From: Empedobacter tilapiae
Lineage (GTDB): Bacteria > Bacteroidota > Bacteroidia > Flavobacteriales > Weeksellaceae
Assembly (NCBI RefSeq): GCF_004785645.1
Contig: NZ_SRPE01000003.1
Location: forward strand, 186,001-250,000
Direction of reading: 5' to 3'
Length of the DNA stretch: 64,000 nucleotides
Position numbers and translations under genes: made by a program. This document shows positions 1-9,710 of the stretch, piece after piece; position 1 is the first letter of the stretch; each line of letters opens with the position of its first letter. Below the pieces are notes generated by a model. That model had not been told where the DNA came from and ran no database searches. It saw nothing but the letters and a program-made list of their open reading frames with translations.

Positions 1-858
1 TTAACTTTTTATGATGAGGTTTATCCACAATTGTTAAAAGAATGTATTGATGCACCTTTGGCGATTTTTTGTAAAGGAAATTTAGAATTTAATCAATTCA
101 ATAACAAAAAGATTTCGATTGTTGGCACACGAAAAATGACCAATTATGGACGGAATTTTATTACTGAATTAATCGAAGGTTTGGCTGATTTTGATGTTAC
201 AATTGTAAGCGGATTGGCGTATGGTTGTGATATAGAAGCACACACAAATTCACTTAAAAATAAGATTGCAACGTGGTCAGTAATGGGAACAAATTTTGAA
301 CGAGTTTATCCTGCTGCTCACAAAAAAATTGCGATTAAAATTTTACAAAAAGGAGGTTGGGTTACGGAGCAACCAAGTTTTAAAATTGCTACACCTGAAG
401 CTTTTCTTCAACGAAATCGTATTATTGCAGGCTTGTCGGATATTACAATTGTTGTAGAATCTGCTTTTAAAGGAGGAAGTTTGGTGACTGCGAAGTTTGC
501 AAATGAATATAATCGCGAAGTGTTTGCATTACCAGGAAAATCAACGGATGTGTTGAGTATTGGGTGTAATTATTTGATAAAATCTCATCAGGCTTATTTG
601 GTCGAAAATTCGAAAGATATTATTGATTATTTTAACTTCAATTCGAAGAAGAAAACAAAGCAAATAGATTTGTTTATTGAGTTTTCTGACGATGAAAATT
701 TAATTGTAAATTATCTCAAAATCAATGGGAAACAACATATTGATAAAATGTCTTTTGATCTAAATTTAAAATCATATGAATTGATGCCTATTTTATTAGA
801 TTTGGAATTAAAGCAAATAATTTCGACGCTTCCAGGGAAATTTTATGATTTATTGTAG
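1..858 (+). CDS. dprA: DNA processing protein DprA, 5'-truncated by the window edge
   Basis: The reading frame is already open at base 1 and runs without a stop into the DprA core, so the true start lies outside the window. The visible part holds the DprA Rossmann-like fold: a YP..L motif just before the P-L-A-I-F-C-K-G-N segment, GTRKMTNYG, the VSGLAYGCDIEAH motif, RNRIIAGLSD, and SAFKGGSLVTAKFA followed by ALPG. The last about 70 residues form the C-terminal winged-helix-like region. In this family the protein loads RecA onto incoming single-stranded DNA during transformation. No terminator is seen before the next gene; a promoter-like motif for porZ follows closely. Confidence 0.95.
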   Translation, partial: LTFYDEVYPQLLKECIDAPLAIFCKGNLEFNQFNNKKISIVGTRKMTNYGRNFITELIEGLADFDVTIVSGLAYGCDIEAHTNSLKNKIATWSVMGTNFERVYPAAHKKIAIKILQKGGWVTEQPSFKIATPEAFLQRNRIIAGLSDITIVVESAFKGGSLVTAKFANEYNREVFALPGKSTDVLSIGCNYLIKSHQAYLVENSKDIIDYFNFNSKKKTKQIDLFIEFSDDENLIVNYLKINGKQHIDKMSFDLNLKSYELMPILLDLELKQIISTLPGKFYDLL

Positions 859-916
859 CAAGCAATACAATTTTTAGCAAGTTATTTTGTTATAAATTAC
901 AGTATTTTTGTGCATT

Positions 917-3187
917 ATGAAGACAAAATTGTTCATTTTCATCACCATGATTTTCACAAGTTTAAACGCTCAAAATAATAAAGTGCGTTGGACTGATCTT
1001 TTTTCTTACAATAATGTGAAATTGTTGGAAGAAGTAAATGGTGTGATTTATTGTGGAACTGAAAACGGAATTTTCTTGTTCAATCCTCAAAATCCAACGA
1101 GTGATTGGATTAAGCTAAATAAAACCAATTTTTTGAATAATGTTAGTGTTTCTGCAATGGCTTATGATAAAGATTCGGATTCTTTTTTGGTTGGATATGA
1201 AAATGGAGGATTAGATTTATTACGTTCCGGAGAGTCGACAATGGTTCTAGATATTAAATGGAATGGTTTTTCAGGAGATAAAAAAGTCAACCATATTTTT
1301 ATAAATGACGGAATAGCTTTCATTTCTGGAGCTTTTGGAATTGTTTCGTATGATTTGAAAGAAGAAGAATTTAAAGAAACTACGAGAACTAATTCGATCG
1401 TTGTAAATGATGCAACTATTAAAGATGATATTTTATACATTGCCACATCAAATGGTATTAGATTTAGTAAGTTATCAAATAAGAAATTAAATAATCCGAA
1501 TATTAATGATTGGTCTCCGTCTATAAATTCAGGTCAAAATATTTCAAATATAGAATTATTTGCAAATGAAATTTATTACTCTGTAGGAAATGATTTAAAA
1601 AATTTGAATGGATTTAGTCAGAGCTATAGCAATATTCAAGGTTTGAAATCATCAAATGAACAATTAATTATTGCTCAGATTGATAAAATATCGACATTAA
1701 GTGGTCAAAGTTTTTCTCCAATAGATCAAGAAAATCAGACAATAAATTTCAACATAGGAATATTTGTCAACAATATTTATTATGGAGGTTCAATAAAAAA
1801 TGGTTTAATAGATTTATCATTACAATCATTAAAAAGTTATAAACCGCAAGGACCATATAGTAACAAATCTTATTCAGTCTCAACTTCAAAAGGAAAAATT
1901 TGGATAGCACCTGGCGGAATTGAAGGATTTAATAACCTTACATTTAATGCAGATGGTTTTTCTTATTATGATACAAAAAATTGGAATCATTTTAGTTCGG
2001 AACGAGATTTAGGAGGAGCAAAAGATATTATTAAAATTGCTATAGATCCTACAAACGATGTTCATTTTATGGTTATTCCTTATGCTGAAGTGACAAAATG
2101 GGGAGGTGAACAAATAGGAATATTTGAATTTCAAGGAAATAAATCGACTCATATTATAAATTCATTGCCTGAAATTTATCGTTTTGGAGGAGGTGATTTT
2201 GATGCTTTAGGAAATTTTTATCTTTCTCAAAGTTGGTATTGTGATGCTGTTTGTATGGCGAGTGGAAAACCAAATTATAATGCATTAAAAGATAATGTAA
2301 ATTCTATTTCAGTTAAAAATTCGTCAGGAAATTGGATATCGAAACAGAGAATAAATCAAGGATCATCTAATGCTTTATCCCCAATTATTGATAATAAATA
2401 TATTTATATTCCGCAAGCTCGTTCCGGAGGTGTTGCTATTTTGAGAAAAGATAATAACGAAACTGTTGGAAATATTTTGAGAAGTGGAGAACAAACTTTA
2501 CCAACAAATGATGTCTGGTCAGCAGCTTTGGATAAAACAGGAAATTTGTGGATAGGTACAGGGCAGGGTTTAGCCGTTACTTATGGAATAGAGTCTGCTA
2601 TAGACAATAATAATTTTTCAGCAGAACCAATTGTTATTATTCAAGACGGAATTCCTGAAGCATTGTTAACAGATGTAGGTATTTATGCTATAAAAGTTGA
2701 TAATGCTAATCGTAAATGGATCGCAACAAATGGAGCTGGAGTATATTATGTTTCTGATAATGGTGAAGAGACAAAATTACATTTTACTTCTAAAAATTCT
2801 CCATTACCTTCTGATATTGTGTATGATATTTCGATAGATGAAACAACAGGAAAAGTATATTTTGCTACAGAAAAAGGTGTAGTTTCATATAATGGAGATG
2901 TTTCTACAGAATCTAATGACTTTAACAATGCGATAGCTTATCCAAATCCATATAGACCAGAATATAAAGGAAATATTACAATAAAAAATCTTCCAAATCG
3001 TGCGTTGGTTAAAATTACAGATATAGTTGGAAATTTAGTTTTTGAGAAAAAAGCAGACGGAGGAGTTATAGAGTGGAATACAAATAACGCAAAAGGAAAG
3101 CCTGTCGCTTCTGGAATTTATTTAGTTTTGATGACAAATGCAGATGGTACAGAAACCAAAACATTGAAAATTGCAGTTGTCCGTTAA
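917..3187 (+). CDS. porZ: PorZ-like T9SS attachment-complex protein, two beta-propellers plus sorting domain
   Basis: The ATG at 917 is preferred over an upstream TTG because it starts a clean signal peptide (KTKLFIFITMIFTSLNAQ). The body contains propeller-like repeats such as NLWIGTGQGLAV and KWIATNGAGVYYV, matching the PorZ N-terminal propeller family, and the last about 85 residues are a type A T9SS sorting domain (AYPNPYRPEYKG, then GKPVASGIYLVLM). PorZ in Porphyromonas is part of the surface complex that attaches cargo to anionic LPS. A TAnnTTTG motif (903-910) lies six bases before the ATG, suggesting an almost leaderless transcript. Its stop overlaps the recO start (TAATG), so the two are probably translationally coupled. 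Adjacency to recO is common in Flavobacteriia. Confidence 0.85.
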   Translation: MKTKLFIFITMIFTSLNAQNNKVRWTDLFSYNNVKLLEEVNGVIYCGTENGIFLFNPQNPTSDWIKLNKTNFLNNVSVSAMAYDKDSDSFLVGYENGGLDLLRSGESTMVLDIKWNGFSGDKKVNHIFINDGIAFISGAFGIVSYDLKEEEFKETTRTNSIVVNDATIKDDILYIATSNGIRFSKLSNKKLNNPNINDWSPSINSGQNISNIELFANEIYYSVGNDLKNLNGFSQSYSNIQGLKSSNEQLIIAQIDKISTLSGQSFSPIDQENQTINFNIGIFVNNIYYGGSIKNGLIDLSLQSLKSYKPQGPYSNKSYSVSTSKGKIWIAPGGIEGFNNLTFNADGFSYYDTKNWNHFSSERDLGGAKDIIKIAIDPTNDVHFMVIPYAEVTKWGGEQIGIFEFQGNKSTHIINSLPEIYRFGGGDFDALGNFYLSQSWYCDAVCMASGKPNYNALKDNVNSISVKNSSGNWISKQRINQGSSNALSPIIDNKYIYIPQARSGGVAILRKDNNETVGNILRSGEQTLPTNDVWSAALDKTGNLWIGTGQGLAVTYGIESAIDNNNFSAEPIVIIQDGIPEALLTDVGIYAIKVDNANRKWIATNGAGVYYVSDNGEETKLHFTSKNSPLPSDIVYDISIDETTGKVYFATEKGVVSYNGDVSTESNDFNNAIAYPNPYRPEYKGNITIKNLPNRALVKITDIVGNLVFEKKADGGVIEWNTNNAKGKPVASGIYLVLMTNADGTETKTLKIAVVR

Positions 3188-3906
3188 TGAAAATTTTAGA
3201 AACTAAAGCTATTGTACTTTCTAGCTTAAAATATGGAGACACAAGTTTAATTATTCGTTGTTATACACAAGGTTTTGGCTTAAAGTCATTTATTGCAAAA
3301 GGTGTTTTCTCCAAAAAGAAAAGAAATACTTCGTTGTATTTTCCGCTTGCAGAAATCGATTTGAGTTTTCAACCGAAATCAAATGAACAACAATTGGTTT
3401 TCTTAAAATCGGCGCAAACTTCATATTATTACGAATCGTTACATTTTCATCCTATCAAATCAGCTATTGTTTTTTTCTTGGCTGAAATTCTAAACTTAGT
3501 TTTAAAAGAAGAATCAGATAATCCAGAATTATATTTTTACATCGAACATTCGCTAAAAGAATTTGATCAAAAGAAAGACGATTTTGCAGATTTTCATTTG
3601 ATATTCTTACTTCAATTATCGCATTTTCTTGGATTTTATCCCAACTTAGAAATTGACGGAAATCTATTCGATTTAGAAAATGGATTTTTCACCAATTCGA
3701 ATTCATCCATCAATATGTTGAAAGCAGGTGAAACAGTTTTGTTCAAAAAATTATTAGAATTACACTTTTCCGAAGATTCGAAAAATACATTTAATCAATC
3801 ACAACGTTCTCTTTTACTCGATATTCTAGTGAAGTACTATCAAATTCATACCAATAATTTTAAGAAACCAAAATCACTTCAAGTTTTACATGAATTGTTT
3901 AGTTAA
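3187..3906 (+). CDS. recO: DNA repair protein RecO
   Basis: A 239-residue protein with the RecO layout: an N-terminal OB-fold beginning ETKAIVLSSLKYGDTSLIIRCYT and KSFIAKGV, followed by an all-helical C-terminal domain. RecO works with RecR to load RecA in the RecFOR gap-repair pathway. No zinc-binding cysteine cluster is visible in the C-terminal half, which is usual for many Bacteroidota RecO proteins. The start overlaps the porZ stop by one base, and the stop overlaps the start of the next gene in the same TAATG arrangement, so the three are likely co-translated. Confidence 0.92.
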   Translation: MKILETKAIVLSSLKYGDTSLIIRCYTQGFGLKSFIAKGVFSKKKRNTSLYFPLAEIDLSFQPKSNEQQLVFLKSAQTSYYYESLHFHPIKSAIVFFLAEILNLVLKEESDNPELYFYIEHSLKEFDQKKDDFADFHLIFLLQLSHFLGFYPNLEIDGNLFDLENGFFTNSNSSINMLKAGETVLFKKLLELHFSEDSKNTFNQSQRSLLLDILVKYYQIHTNNFKKPKSLQVLHELFS

Positions 3907-4502
3907 TGGGAAGAAAGAATAAAAAATCAAAAAAGGAAGATATAGCAAAAAATACTATAAGAAAAGAGTTTGTTTCTACTAAGACATCAAATTTAATTTC
4001 AATTTTATTATTTGTTATTGCATTTGTCTTCTATAAGAAAGATGAACTAATATTATTTAATGTAGGATGGAGGTATTATATTGTATTATTTATATTTACA
4101 CTGATTTTCGTTTTTTTAATATTAAATATACCAATACTTAAACGTAAATTAGTAGAAACGGGATATAGGAAAGATATTGTTTTAATTTCCATTTATTACT
4201 CGATTTTTCTCTCAATATCATTTTATTATGTATCGAAATTTATTGTGAATGATTTAGCAAAAGAACCAATAATTATAGAAAATTGCGAGATATTAAAATT
4301 GAAGGAATCTCGCTATTCATATGATATTAATATCAATTTCAAAGGATACGAAGAGTCTATAAATTTAGATAAAGATGCATTTCAAAAATTAGAAAATGCT
4401 GATTTAAATAAAAATCATGCAATTATAAAAGTTAGACCTTCTATTTTTAATATTTATGTAGTGGAGAATGTTCTAATTGAATCCAAAAATCTCCCGAAAT
4501 AA
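3906..4502 (+). CDS. Hypothetical membrane protein with three predicted TM segments
   Basis: I do not recognise a family. The 198-residue protein starts with a very basic stretch (GRKNKKSKKED), then has hydrophobic segments at about residues 30-45, 57-78 and 92-115, and ends in a soluble C-terminal domain of about 75 residues with beta-like alternation (RYSYDININFKGYEESINLDKDAF). The start codon shares one base with the recO stop codon, which supports this start and implies co-expression. About 70 bases separate it from the following gene, which has its own promoter-like motif. Confidence 0.75.
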   Translation: MGRKNKKSKKEDIAKNTIRKEFVSTKTSNLISILLFVIAFVFYKKDELILFNVGWRYYIVLFIFTLIFVFLILNIPILKRKLVETGYRKDIVLISIYYSIFLSISFYYVSKFIVNDLAKEPIIIENCEILKLKESRYSYDININFKGYEESINLDKDAFQKLENADLNKNHAIIKVRPSIFNIYVVENVLIESKNLPK

Positions 4503-4543
4503 ATTCTAACAAATCTTTAAAACAAAGAATAAATAAAACTCCA

Positions 4544-4551
4544 TATATTTG
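4544..4551 (+). promoter_or_regulatory. Candidate -7 element for the trans-sulfuration gene
   Basis: TATATTTG matches the Bacteroidota -7 consensus TAnnTTTG and lies 21 bases before the ATG at 4573. No good TTTG -33 element is seen at the usual spacing. Confidence 0.45.
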
Positions 4552-4572
4552 CTATAGTTAAAAGCATTCACA

Positions 4573-5724
4573 ATGAAATTCAATACAAAAGCTATACACG
4601 GAGGTCAACAACATGACCCTTCTACTGGAGCCGTAATGACTCCAATTTACCAAACATCAACATTCGCACAAAGATCACCTGGAGATTACAAAGGATACGA
4701 ATATTCTCGTGGCGCAAATCCAACAAGAACAGCTTTAGAAAATGCATTAGCATCTATCGAAGGTGGAGTTGCAGGTTTTGCATTTGGTTCTGGTTTAGCT
4801 GCAATCGATGGCGTGTTGAAATTGTTCAAACCTGGTGATGAAATCATCGCGATGGACGATTTATACGGAGGTTCTTACCGTTTGTTTACACGTGTTTATG
4901 AAAAATTTGGTTTGAAATTCCATTTCGTAGATATGACAAATGTTGAGGCTGTTGTCGCTTTAATCAATGAGAATACAAAAATGGTTTGGGTTGAAACGCC
5001 TACAAATCCATTGATGAAAGTAGTTGATATCAAAGCTGTAAATGATGCTGCAAAAGCAAAAAAAGCAGATATTTTGGTAGCGGTTGATAATACATTTGCG
5101 TCGCCATATTTACAACGTCCAATCGAGTTGGGAGCAGATATCGTGATGCATTCGGCTACGAAATATTTAGGAGGTCACTCAGATTTAGTTGCTGGAGCAA
5201 TTGTGGTAAACTCGGAACAATTGGCAACAGATGTTCACTTCAATTTATTTGCAACAGGAGGAATTTTAGGACCACAAGATTCTTACTTAGTTTTACGTGG
5301 AATCAAAACATTGGCTGTTCGTATGGATCGTCATTGTTCAAACGGAATGAAAATCGCACAATTTTTAGAAGCTCATCCAAAAGTAGCGCGTACTTATTAT
5401 CCTGGTTTAGAAAATCATCCACAACACGAAATTGCGAAAAAGCAAATGAAAGATTTCGGAGGAATGGTAACGTTTACGTTGACTTCTGGGAAAAAAGAAG
5501 ATGCTTTCAAAATTTTAGAAAACTTAAAAGTATTCACTTTGGCTGAATCATTAGGAGGAGTTGAATCGTTAGCAAATCATCCAGCTACGATGACACACGC
5601 ATCTATTCCTGCAGAAAAACGTGCTGAAATTGGTATTACAGATGATTTAATTCGTTTGTCTGTTGGTATTGAAGATATAGATGATTTATTAGAAGATTTA
5701 GAACAAGTTTTGAACTTGATTTAA
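4573..5724 (+). CDS. Cys/Met-metabolism PLP enzyme (cystathionine gamma-synthase, gamma-lyase or Met gamma-lyase type)
   Basis: 383 residues with the complete trans-sulfuration fold: YSRGANPTR at about 44-52 (phosphate and subunit contacts), VDNTFASPY with Asp172 for the pyridine nitrogen, and HSATKYLGGHSD with the PLP lysine at about 197. The C-terminal SLGGVESLANHPATMTHA motif is shared by cystathionine gamma-synthases, gamma-lyases and methionine gamma-lyases, so the exact reaction cannot be fixed by eye. It stands alone between its own promoter-like motif and a strong hairpin terminator. MetB-like cystathionine synthesis or sulfur-amino-acid breakdown are both possible. Confidence 0.9.
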   Translation: MKFNTKAIHGGQQHDPSTGAVMTPIYQTSTFAQRSPGDYKGYEYSRGANPTRTALENALASIEGGVAGFAFGSGLAAIDGVLKLFKPGDEIIAMDDLYGGSYRLFTRVYEKFGLKFHFVDMTNVEAVVALINENTKMVWVETPTNPLMKVVDIKAVNDAAKAKKADILVAVDNTFASPYLQRPIELGADIVMHSATKYLGGHSDLVAGAIVVNSEQLATDVHFNLFATGGILGPQDSYLVLRGIKTLAVRMDRHCSNGMKIAQFLEAHPKVARTYYPGLENHPQHEIAKKQMKDFGGMVTFTLTSGKKEDAFKILENLKVFTLAESLGGVESLANHPATMTHASIPAEKRAEIGITDDLIRLSVGIEDIDDLLEDLEQVLNLI

Positions 5725-5740
5725 TCGATAAAAGGAAAAT

Positions 5741-5775
5741 AAAAAAAACGGAATCTTATAGATTCCGTTTTTTTT
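5741..5775. terminator. Bidirectional intrinsic terminator
   Basis: Inverted repeat CGGAATC-ttata-GATTCCG flanked by A-runs on the left and T-runs on the right, placed between two convergent genes; it can serve both strands. Confidence 0.85.
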
Positions 5776-6847
5776 ATTGAATTGGAGTTAATGCTTCAGA
5801 ATTACGAAGAATTGCAACGTATTGAAAATAATCAGTTGTTTTTAAATTTTCTTTTGGCGTAAAGTTTTCTCCAAATAATCTTGATTTTATTTGAATTAAA
5901 TTTTGAGAAGATTTATATGGTGAATTTTTCACATTAAGATTAAAAATTGAGATGGAATTAGGTTCTGCAAGTTCTTTAAAATCAAGAATACCTTTTATTA
6001 ACATCATTGGTCCATCAGCATTTACCCAGTTTATTTTTTCATTTTCTGGAGTAGGAAATTGGTCATTTTTAGGTAAATACATTTCACTATCCAATGTATA
6101 ACTTACGATGCTTGTTACTTTATATTTATTATCTAAAAGTCTTTCTGCAAAAGGCTTTTCTTTGTCATTCATACCTTTTTGAAGTGTATGAAAAAGACCA
6201 AATAATCCATAGAATTTTTCATTTTGTAGATGATTCTTTGAAATGATATGATTAAAATTCTCAATCATTGCAGAATCTCTTGAAATTTTGCTATTAGAAT
6301 CATCAAAGTTTGTATCAATACCCAAAACGACAATTTTAGAAGAATCATTTAATGTTTTATTGTAATCATACAAGTTGTTCCATTTTTTTAGTAATTCTTG
6401 ACTTGATTGTTGAGGAATTCTTTTCTTAATAGCTAAAACAACTTCTTTTAATAATTTTTCATTTTTAATATCAGAGCTTAGAAATGTGTTTAATTTTTTA
6501 GAATTTAAACTGTCCATTTCGGCAATGTAATAGTTGAAACCAAGATTCTTATTCAAATATTTAAACATAAATTCATCTAATTTTTGATTGTCAGCAAAAC
6601 CATGAATTTCGCCTAATAGAATAACATTTGAAGTGTTGACATTATTATCAAAAATCTGAGTATTAAAGTTATTGCCAATTGTTGTTTTGTTATTTTTTAG
6701 ATAGTCAATATTTGTTTGATTTTTTGATGCTAAGAAAATTTTATTGCTAATAAATAAATACAAAAAAGTAAGTATAATTATTGAAATCAGTGCAATAAAG
6801 AAGATTTTTAGAGTTTTGATAAGTGTTTTCATGTTGTTAATTTTCAT
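5774..6847 (-). CDS. Membrane-anchored protein resembling the EreA/ChaN (erythromycin esterase/Tiki) superfamily
   Basis: One N-terminal hydrophobic anchor (about residues 10-32 from ATG 6847) is followed by an extracytoplasmic domain. VILLGEIHGFADN resembles the G-E-x-H-G motif of erythromycin-esterase-like and ChaN/Tiki proteins, followed by YIAEMDS and later GLFHT, in the same order as conserved residues of that fold. The activity is unknown; assignment to the superfamily is an inference from these short motifs. An upstream TTG at 6850 and an internal ATG at 6832 are alternative starts; none has a clear ribosome site. It converges on the preceding gene across the shared terminator. Confidence 0.7.
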   Translation of the reverse strand: MKINNMKTLIKTLKIFFIALISIIILTFLYLFISNKIFLASKNQTNIDYLKNNKTTIGNNFNTQIFDNNVNTSNVILLGEIHGFADNQKLDEFMFKYLNKNLGFNYYIAEMDSLNSKKLNTFLSSDIKNEKLLKEVVLAIKKRIPQQSSQELLKKWNNLYDYNKTLNDSSKIVVLGIDTNFDDSNSKISRDSAMIENFNHIISKNHLQNEKFYGLFGLFHTLQKGMNDKEKPFAERLLDNKYKVTSIVSYTLDSEMYLPKNDQFPTPENEKINWVNADGPMMLIKGILDFKELAEPNSISIFNLNVKNSPYKSSQNLIQIKSRLFGENFTPKENLKTTDYFQYVAILRNSEALTPIQ

Positions 6848-6954
6848 CAAAACTATAGTTAGTAAAAGACTTGTATAAATATATATTTACGAATTGTTGA
6901 TTTTTTAGGATGAATTGAGAAATCTGTTTACTGAAAACTTTTTATTTTTACAAA

Positions 6955-7548
6955 ATGAAATTTATTTTCTTCTTTTTACTTTCTGTGATGAGCTTTGCTC
7001 AAAAGTTCGATACAATTAATCTTAATCAAGTTGAGTTGATTAATTATTCCAACTACAAACAATTTCACCCAAAGTTTAAGAAAATTGAAAGGTTGACTGA
7101 TCATACAAGTTTTGGACTCAAAATATTTTCAACTTTACTTCTTCCAAATGAAAAAGAAATCGAAATTGTCGCGATTGAAATTTTGTTCGAATCAAAAGTG
7201 AAGAAGAAAAATTATTGCAACGAATATTATTATTTCAAACCAATGATTTTAAAATCGATAAAAGATAAACAAAGTTTAATTGAAGAAAAATGGTTTGAAG
7301 TTGATAAAGATTATCAAGGGAAATATATTTTTCCAATTCATTTAAAGCTCAAAATTTCCGAAGCTAAAAACTATATTATTGGCTTAGAAACGTCTTATGA
7401 AAATTCTTTTTGTCCAGAAGAAAATGGTTATTTTGATTTGATTCAAACAAAGGAATCTGTCGATTTATATTACGAAATCAATTCAGAATTGAGAAAGCAA
7501 GATTTTTTGAAAAATTATTCGATAAACTATAAATTGTATTATAAATAA
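6955..7548 (+). CDS. Hypothetical secreted protein
   Basis: 197 residues starting with a clear signal peptide (KFIFFFLLSVMSFAQ). The remainder is lysine and aromatic rich, with two cysteines in the middle (NYCNEYYYF and NSFCPEENG) that could form a disulfide after export. I do not recognise a domain. It sits alone, divergent from the EreA/ChaN-like gene and convergent with the beta-helix gene, with a palindromic terminator just downstream. Confidence 0.7.
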   Translation: MKFIFFFLLSVMSFAQKFDTINLNQVELINYSNYKQFHPKFKKIERLTDHTSFGLKIFSTLLLPNEKEIEIVAIEILFESKVKKKNYCNEYYYFKPMILKSIKDKQSLIEEKWFEVDKDYQGKYIFPIHLKLKISEAKNYIIGLETSYENSFCPEENGYFDLIQTKESVDLYYEINSELRKQDFLKNYSINYKLYYK

Positions 7549-7580
7549 AAAAGGATATTACTAGTAATATCCTTTTTTTA
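7549..7580. terminator. Bidirectional intrinsic terminator
   Basis: GGATATTACTAGTAATATCC is a perfect palindrome between an A-run and a T-run, located between convergent genes. Confidence 0.85.
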
Positions 7581-7598
7581 TAATAAATCGAGATTAAT

Positions 7599-9056
7599 TT
7601 ATTTCACTATAATTTTAGAAGAATCCTGATTCGTATTTAGAATGTAAATACCTTTTGATAAACCTGTTTGTATAGTATTTTTTCCTGTTTTTAATTCTCC
7701 TTGTTTTACTAATCGTCCATTCACATCAAAAATTTGATAAGGAGATTTTTCTTTCGTTTCAATTGTAAAAGTTCCATTGTTTGGGTTTGGAAATAAAGTG
7801 ACTTTTTTAGAAGTTATTTCAGATGTTGATAAATTACTACATAAGAAGTCTGAATAATCTACTAGTCCCAAAGTTGAATTGTCTTTTTGATGAACAATGA
7901 CATTTTCGACTTCTTCTTCTGTAGATTTCTGATTTTCAATCCAACAATTTCCAATAGCAGATACATTGTTTACAGAATTGTTGTATAGAGCATAGACGAT
8001 TCCTCCATTTCCATTATTAGAAAATATATTGTTTCCTGGACGTTCAGTAGTTCCTAAGTTTATAAAAGCACCTTTTTCTATATTTGTGATTCCCCAAAGA
8101 CTCCCACGAATTTGATTGTCAAAAATATCAATAATATTTGTTGTAGGATTTGAAGCTAAATAAATCGAAATCCCACTTCCTCCGTTAGCAGGATTGGTTT
8201 CTACATTATTATTTTCAAGCATATTTCCGATTATTTTTCCTTTTGAATTACTTCCAGAAATGGTAATACCATAACGATTATCTCGAATTGTATTATTTTC
8301 AATAACAGCTTCATTTGTAACGCCCAATAAACTTGAAACTGAGACACCTCCAACTCTTGTCAAAGCTCGATCTCCAATAATTGTATTTCCACGAATAACA
8401 GTAGGATTATTTCCGCTTGGGCCCATATTAATTTGAGGACGGTTTGAGTTTTCTTGATTATTTCCTTCCAAATGATTGTTTTCAAAAATTAAAGCAACTG
8501 CTTGATTGGCTCCCGAGCCAACAGCTGGAGTTTTATTAAATTTGAAAGTAGAATTTTTAATAATAGGATTTCCACGTGAAAAATTAATTGCACCTCCAGT
8601 AGAGGTTCCTCCATATTGATAAGAAATTTCAGAATTATCCATTGTAAAAGTTTCATTTAAAGAGCGGATTCCTCCTCCATAAATCATTTTGAAATGATTG
8701 AAAGTTGCAATTGCGCCTTCTTCTAATCTAATTCCTTTAAAATAACTTGAGCCTGGATGATCAGATGTGAATAAAACTTCTTTTGGAGCATTAATATCTA
8801 TTTTACCTGCAACTGTGATTAATTTACCTTCAGAAATAACTAATGTATAATCTGTATCTGCTAAAAAAATATCATTAGAAGATATTATTAAATCATCGGT
8901 TAATAAATATTGTTTTGAAGATTCATCAAATGTGATAATATCAGTTAAAACATCAAGATCTGAAATACGATAAGTTTTTCCATCATTTGGAGTTGTGTAT
9001 TGAGCAAAAAGAAGCTGCCCTAAAAATGCTAGGGAAAATGTAAGTGTTTTCTTCAT
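7599..9056 (-). CDS. Secreted parallel beta-helix protein with T9SS type A sorting domain
   Basis: 485 residues. The signal peptide (KKTLTFSLAFLGQLLFAQ) is followed by a long run of parallel beta-helix-like repeats with recurring asparagine-rich turns (RGNTIIGD, IENNTIRDNRYGITISG, IGNMLENN, IFDNQIRG), as in right-handed pectate-lyase-like folds. The final about 75 residues carry the T9SS motif VTLFPNPNNGTFTI and end SKGIYILNTNQDSSKIIVK. It is predicted to cross the outer membrane through the type IX system and stay at or leave the surface. No catalytic residues are evident, so a carbohydrate-related or adhesive role remains a guess. Confidence 0.85.
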   Translation of the reverse strand: MKKTLTFSLAFLGQLLFAQYTTPNDGKTYRISDLDVLTDIITFDESSKQYLLTDDLIISSNDIFLADTDYTLVISEGKLITVAGKIDINAPKEVLFTSDHPGSSYFKGIRLEEGAIATFNHFKMIYGGGIRSLNETFTMDNSEISYQYGGTSTGGAINFSRGNPIIKNSTFKFNKTPAVGSGANQAVALIFENNHLEGNNQENSNRPQINMGPSGNNPTVIRGNTIIGDRALTRVGGVSVSSLLGVTNEAVIENNTIRDNRYGITISGSNSKGKIIGNMLENNNVETNPANGGSGISIYLASNPTTNIIDIFDNQIRGSLWGITNIEKGAFINLGTTERPGNNIFSNNGNGGIVYALYNNSVNNVSAIGNCWIENQKSTEEEVENVIVHQKDNSTLGLVDYSDFLCSNLSTSEITSKKVTLFPNPNNGTFTIETKEKSPYQIFDVNGRLVKQGELKTGKNTIQTGLSKGIYILNTNQDSSKIIVK

Positions 9057-9136
9057 AATTTTAAACTAAGTGTTAATTAGATTTGAAATTAATAACATTA
9101 GTTTAATAATCAAAAAAAAATCAATTAAAAAGATTT

Positions 9137-9172
9137 CAAAAAAAATAGCCCTCAATTTTTGAGGACTATTTA
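9137..9172 (-). terminator. Terminator downstream of ppa
   Basis: The hairpin formed by ATAGnCCTCAA and TTGAGGnCTAT is followed, on the minus strand, by a run of eight T, 26 or so bases after the ppa stop. Confidence 0.8.
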
Positions 9173-9197
9173 TATGATATGAAATTATAATTATTTC

Positions 9198-9680
9198 TTA
9201 GTGAGTTGGTACAAAACGCTCTCTTGCATCTTGCAATAATTGCTCTGCTTCTGCTTTGTCTCCGTATCCTTCGATTGTTGTTGTTTTATTTTCTAAGTCT
9301 TTATAAACTCTGAAAAAATGTTCAACCTCTTTCAATGTATGAGGATTCATATCAGTGATGTTTTCTAATTGGTTCCATGTTGGATCAGCAACAGGAACAC
9401 AAATTAATTTTTCATCTTGACCTTTATCATCAGACATTTTAAGAACACCGATTGTTTTAACTTCAATTACACATCCAGGAACTGTAGGTTCTGTTAGGAA
9501 AACTAATACATCAATTGGATCTCCGTCTAAGCCTAATGTATTTTCTACAAAACCGTAATCAGCTGGGTAGAACATTGGAGAGTATAAAACACGGTCAAAA
9601 CGGATTCTTCCTGTTTCGTGATCCATTTCGTATTTATTGCGAGATCCTCTTGGGATTTCGATAATAGCATCAAAAGTCAT
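9198..9680 (-). CDS. ppa: Inorganic pyrophosphatase, family I
   Basis: 160 residues beginning IIEIPRGSRNKYEMD, with YPADYGFVENT and the signature DGDPIDVLV at about 52-60 holding the three metal-binding aspartates (52, 54, 57), then ADP and KDLE segments typical of soluble PPases. It hydrolyses pyrophosphate to phosphate, pulling biosynthetic reactions forward. Length is slightly short of the bacterial norm of about 175 but no core motif is missing. It lies 30 bases downstream of the DUF5686 gene on the same strand and ends at its own terminator, so it could be cotranscribed. Confidence 0.96.
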   Translation of the reverse strand: MTFDAIIEIPRGSRNKYEMDHETGRIRFDRVLYSPMFYPADYGFVENTLGLDGDPIDVLVFLTEPTVPGCVIEVKTIGVLKMSDDKGQDEKLICVPVADPTWNQLENITDMNPHTLKEVEHFFRVYKDLENKTTTIEGYGDKAEAEQLLQDARERFVPTH

Positions 9681-9710
9681 TGTTAACTATGTATTTAATT
9701 TATTTTTTAT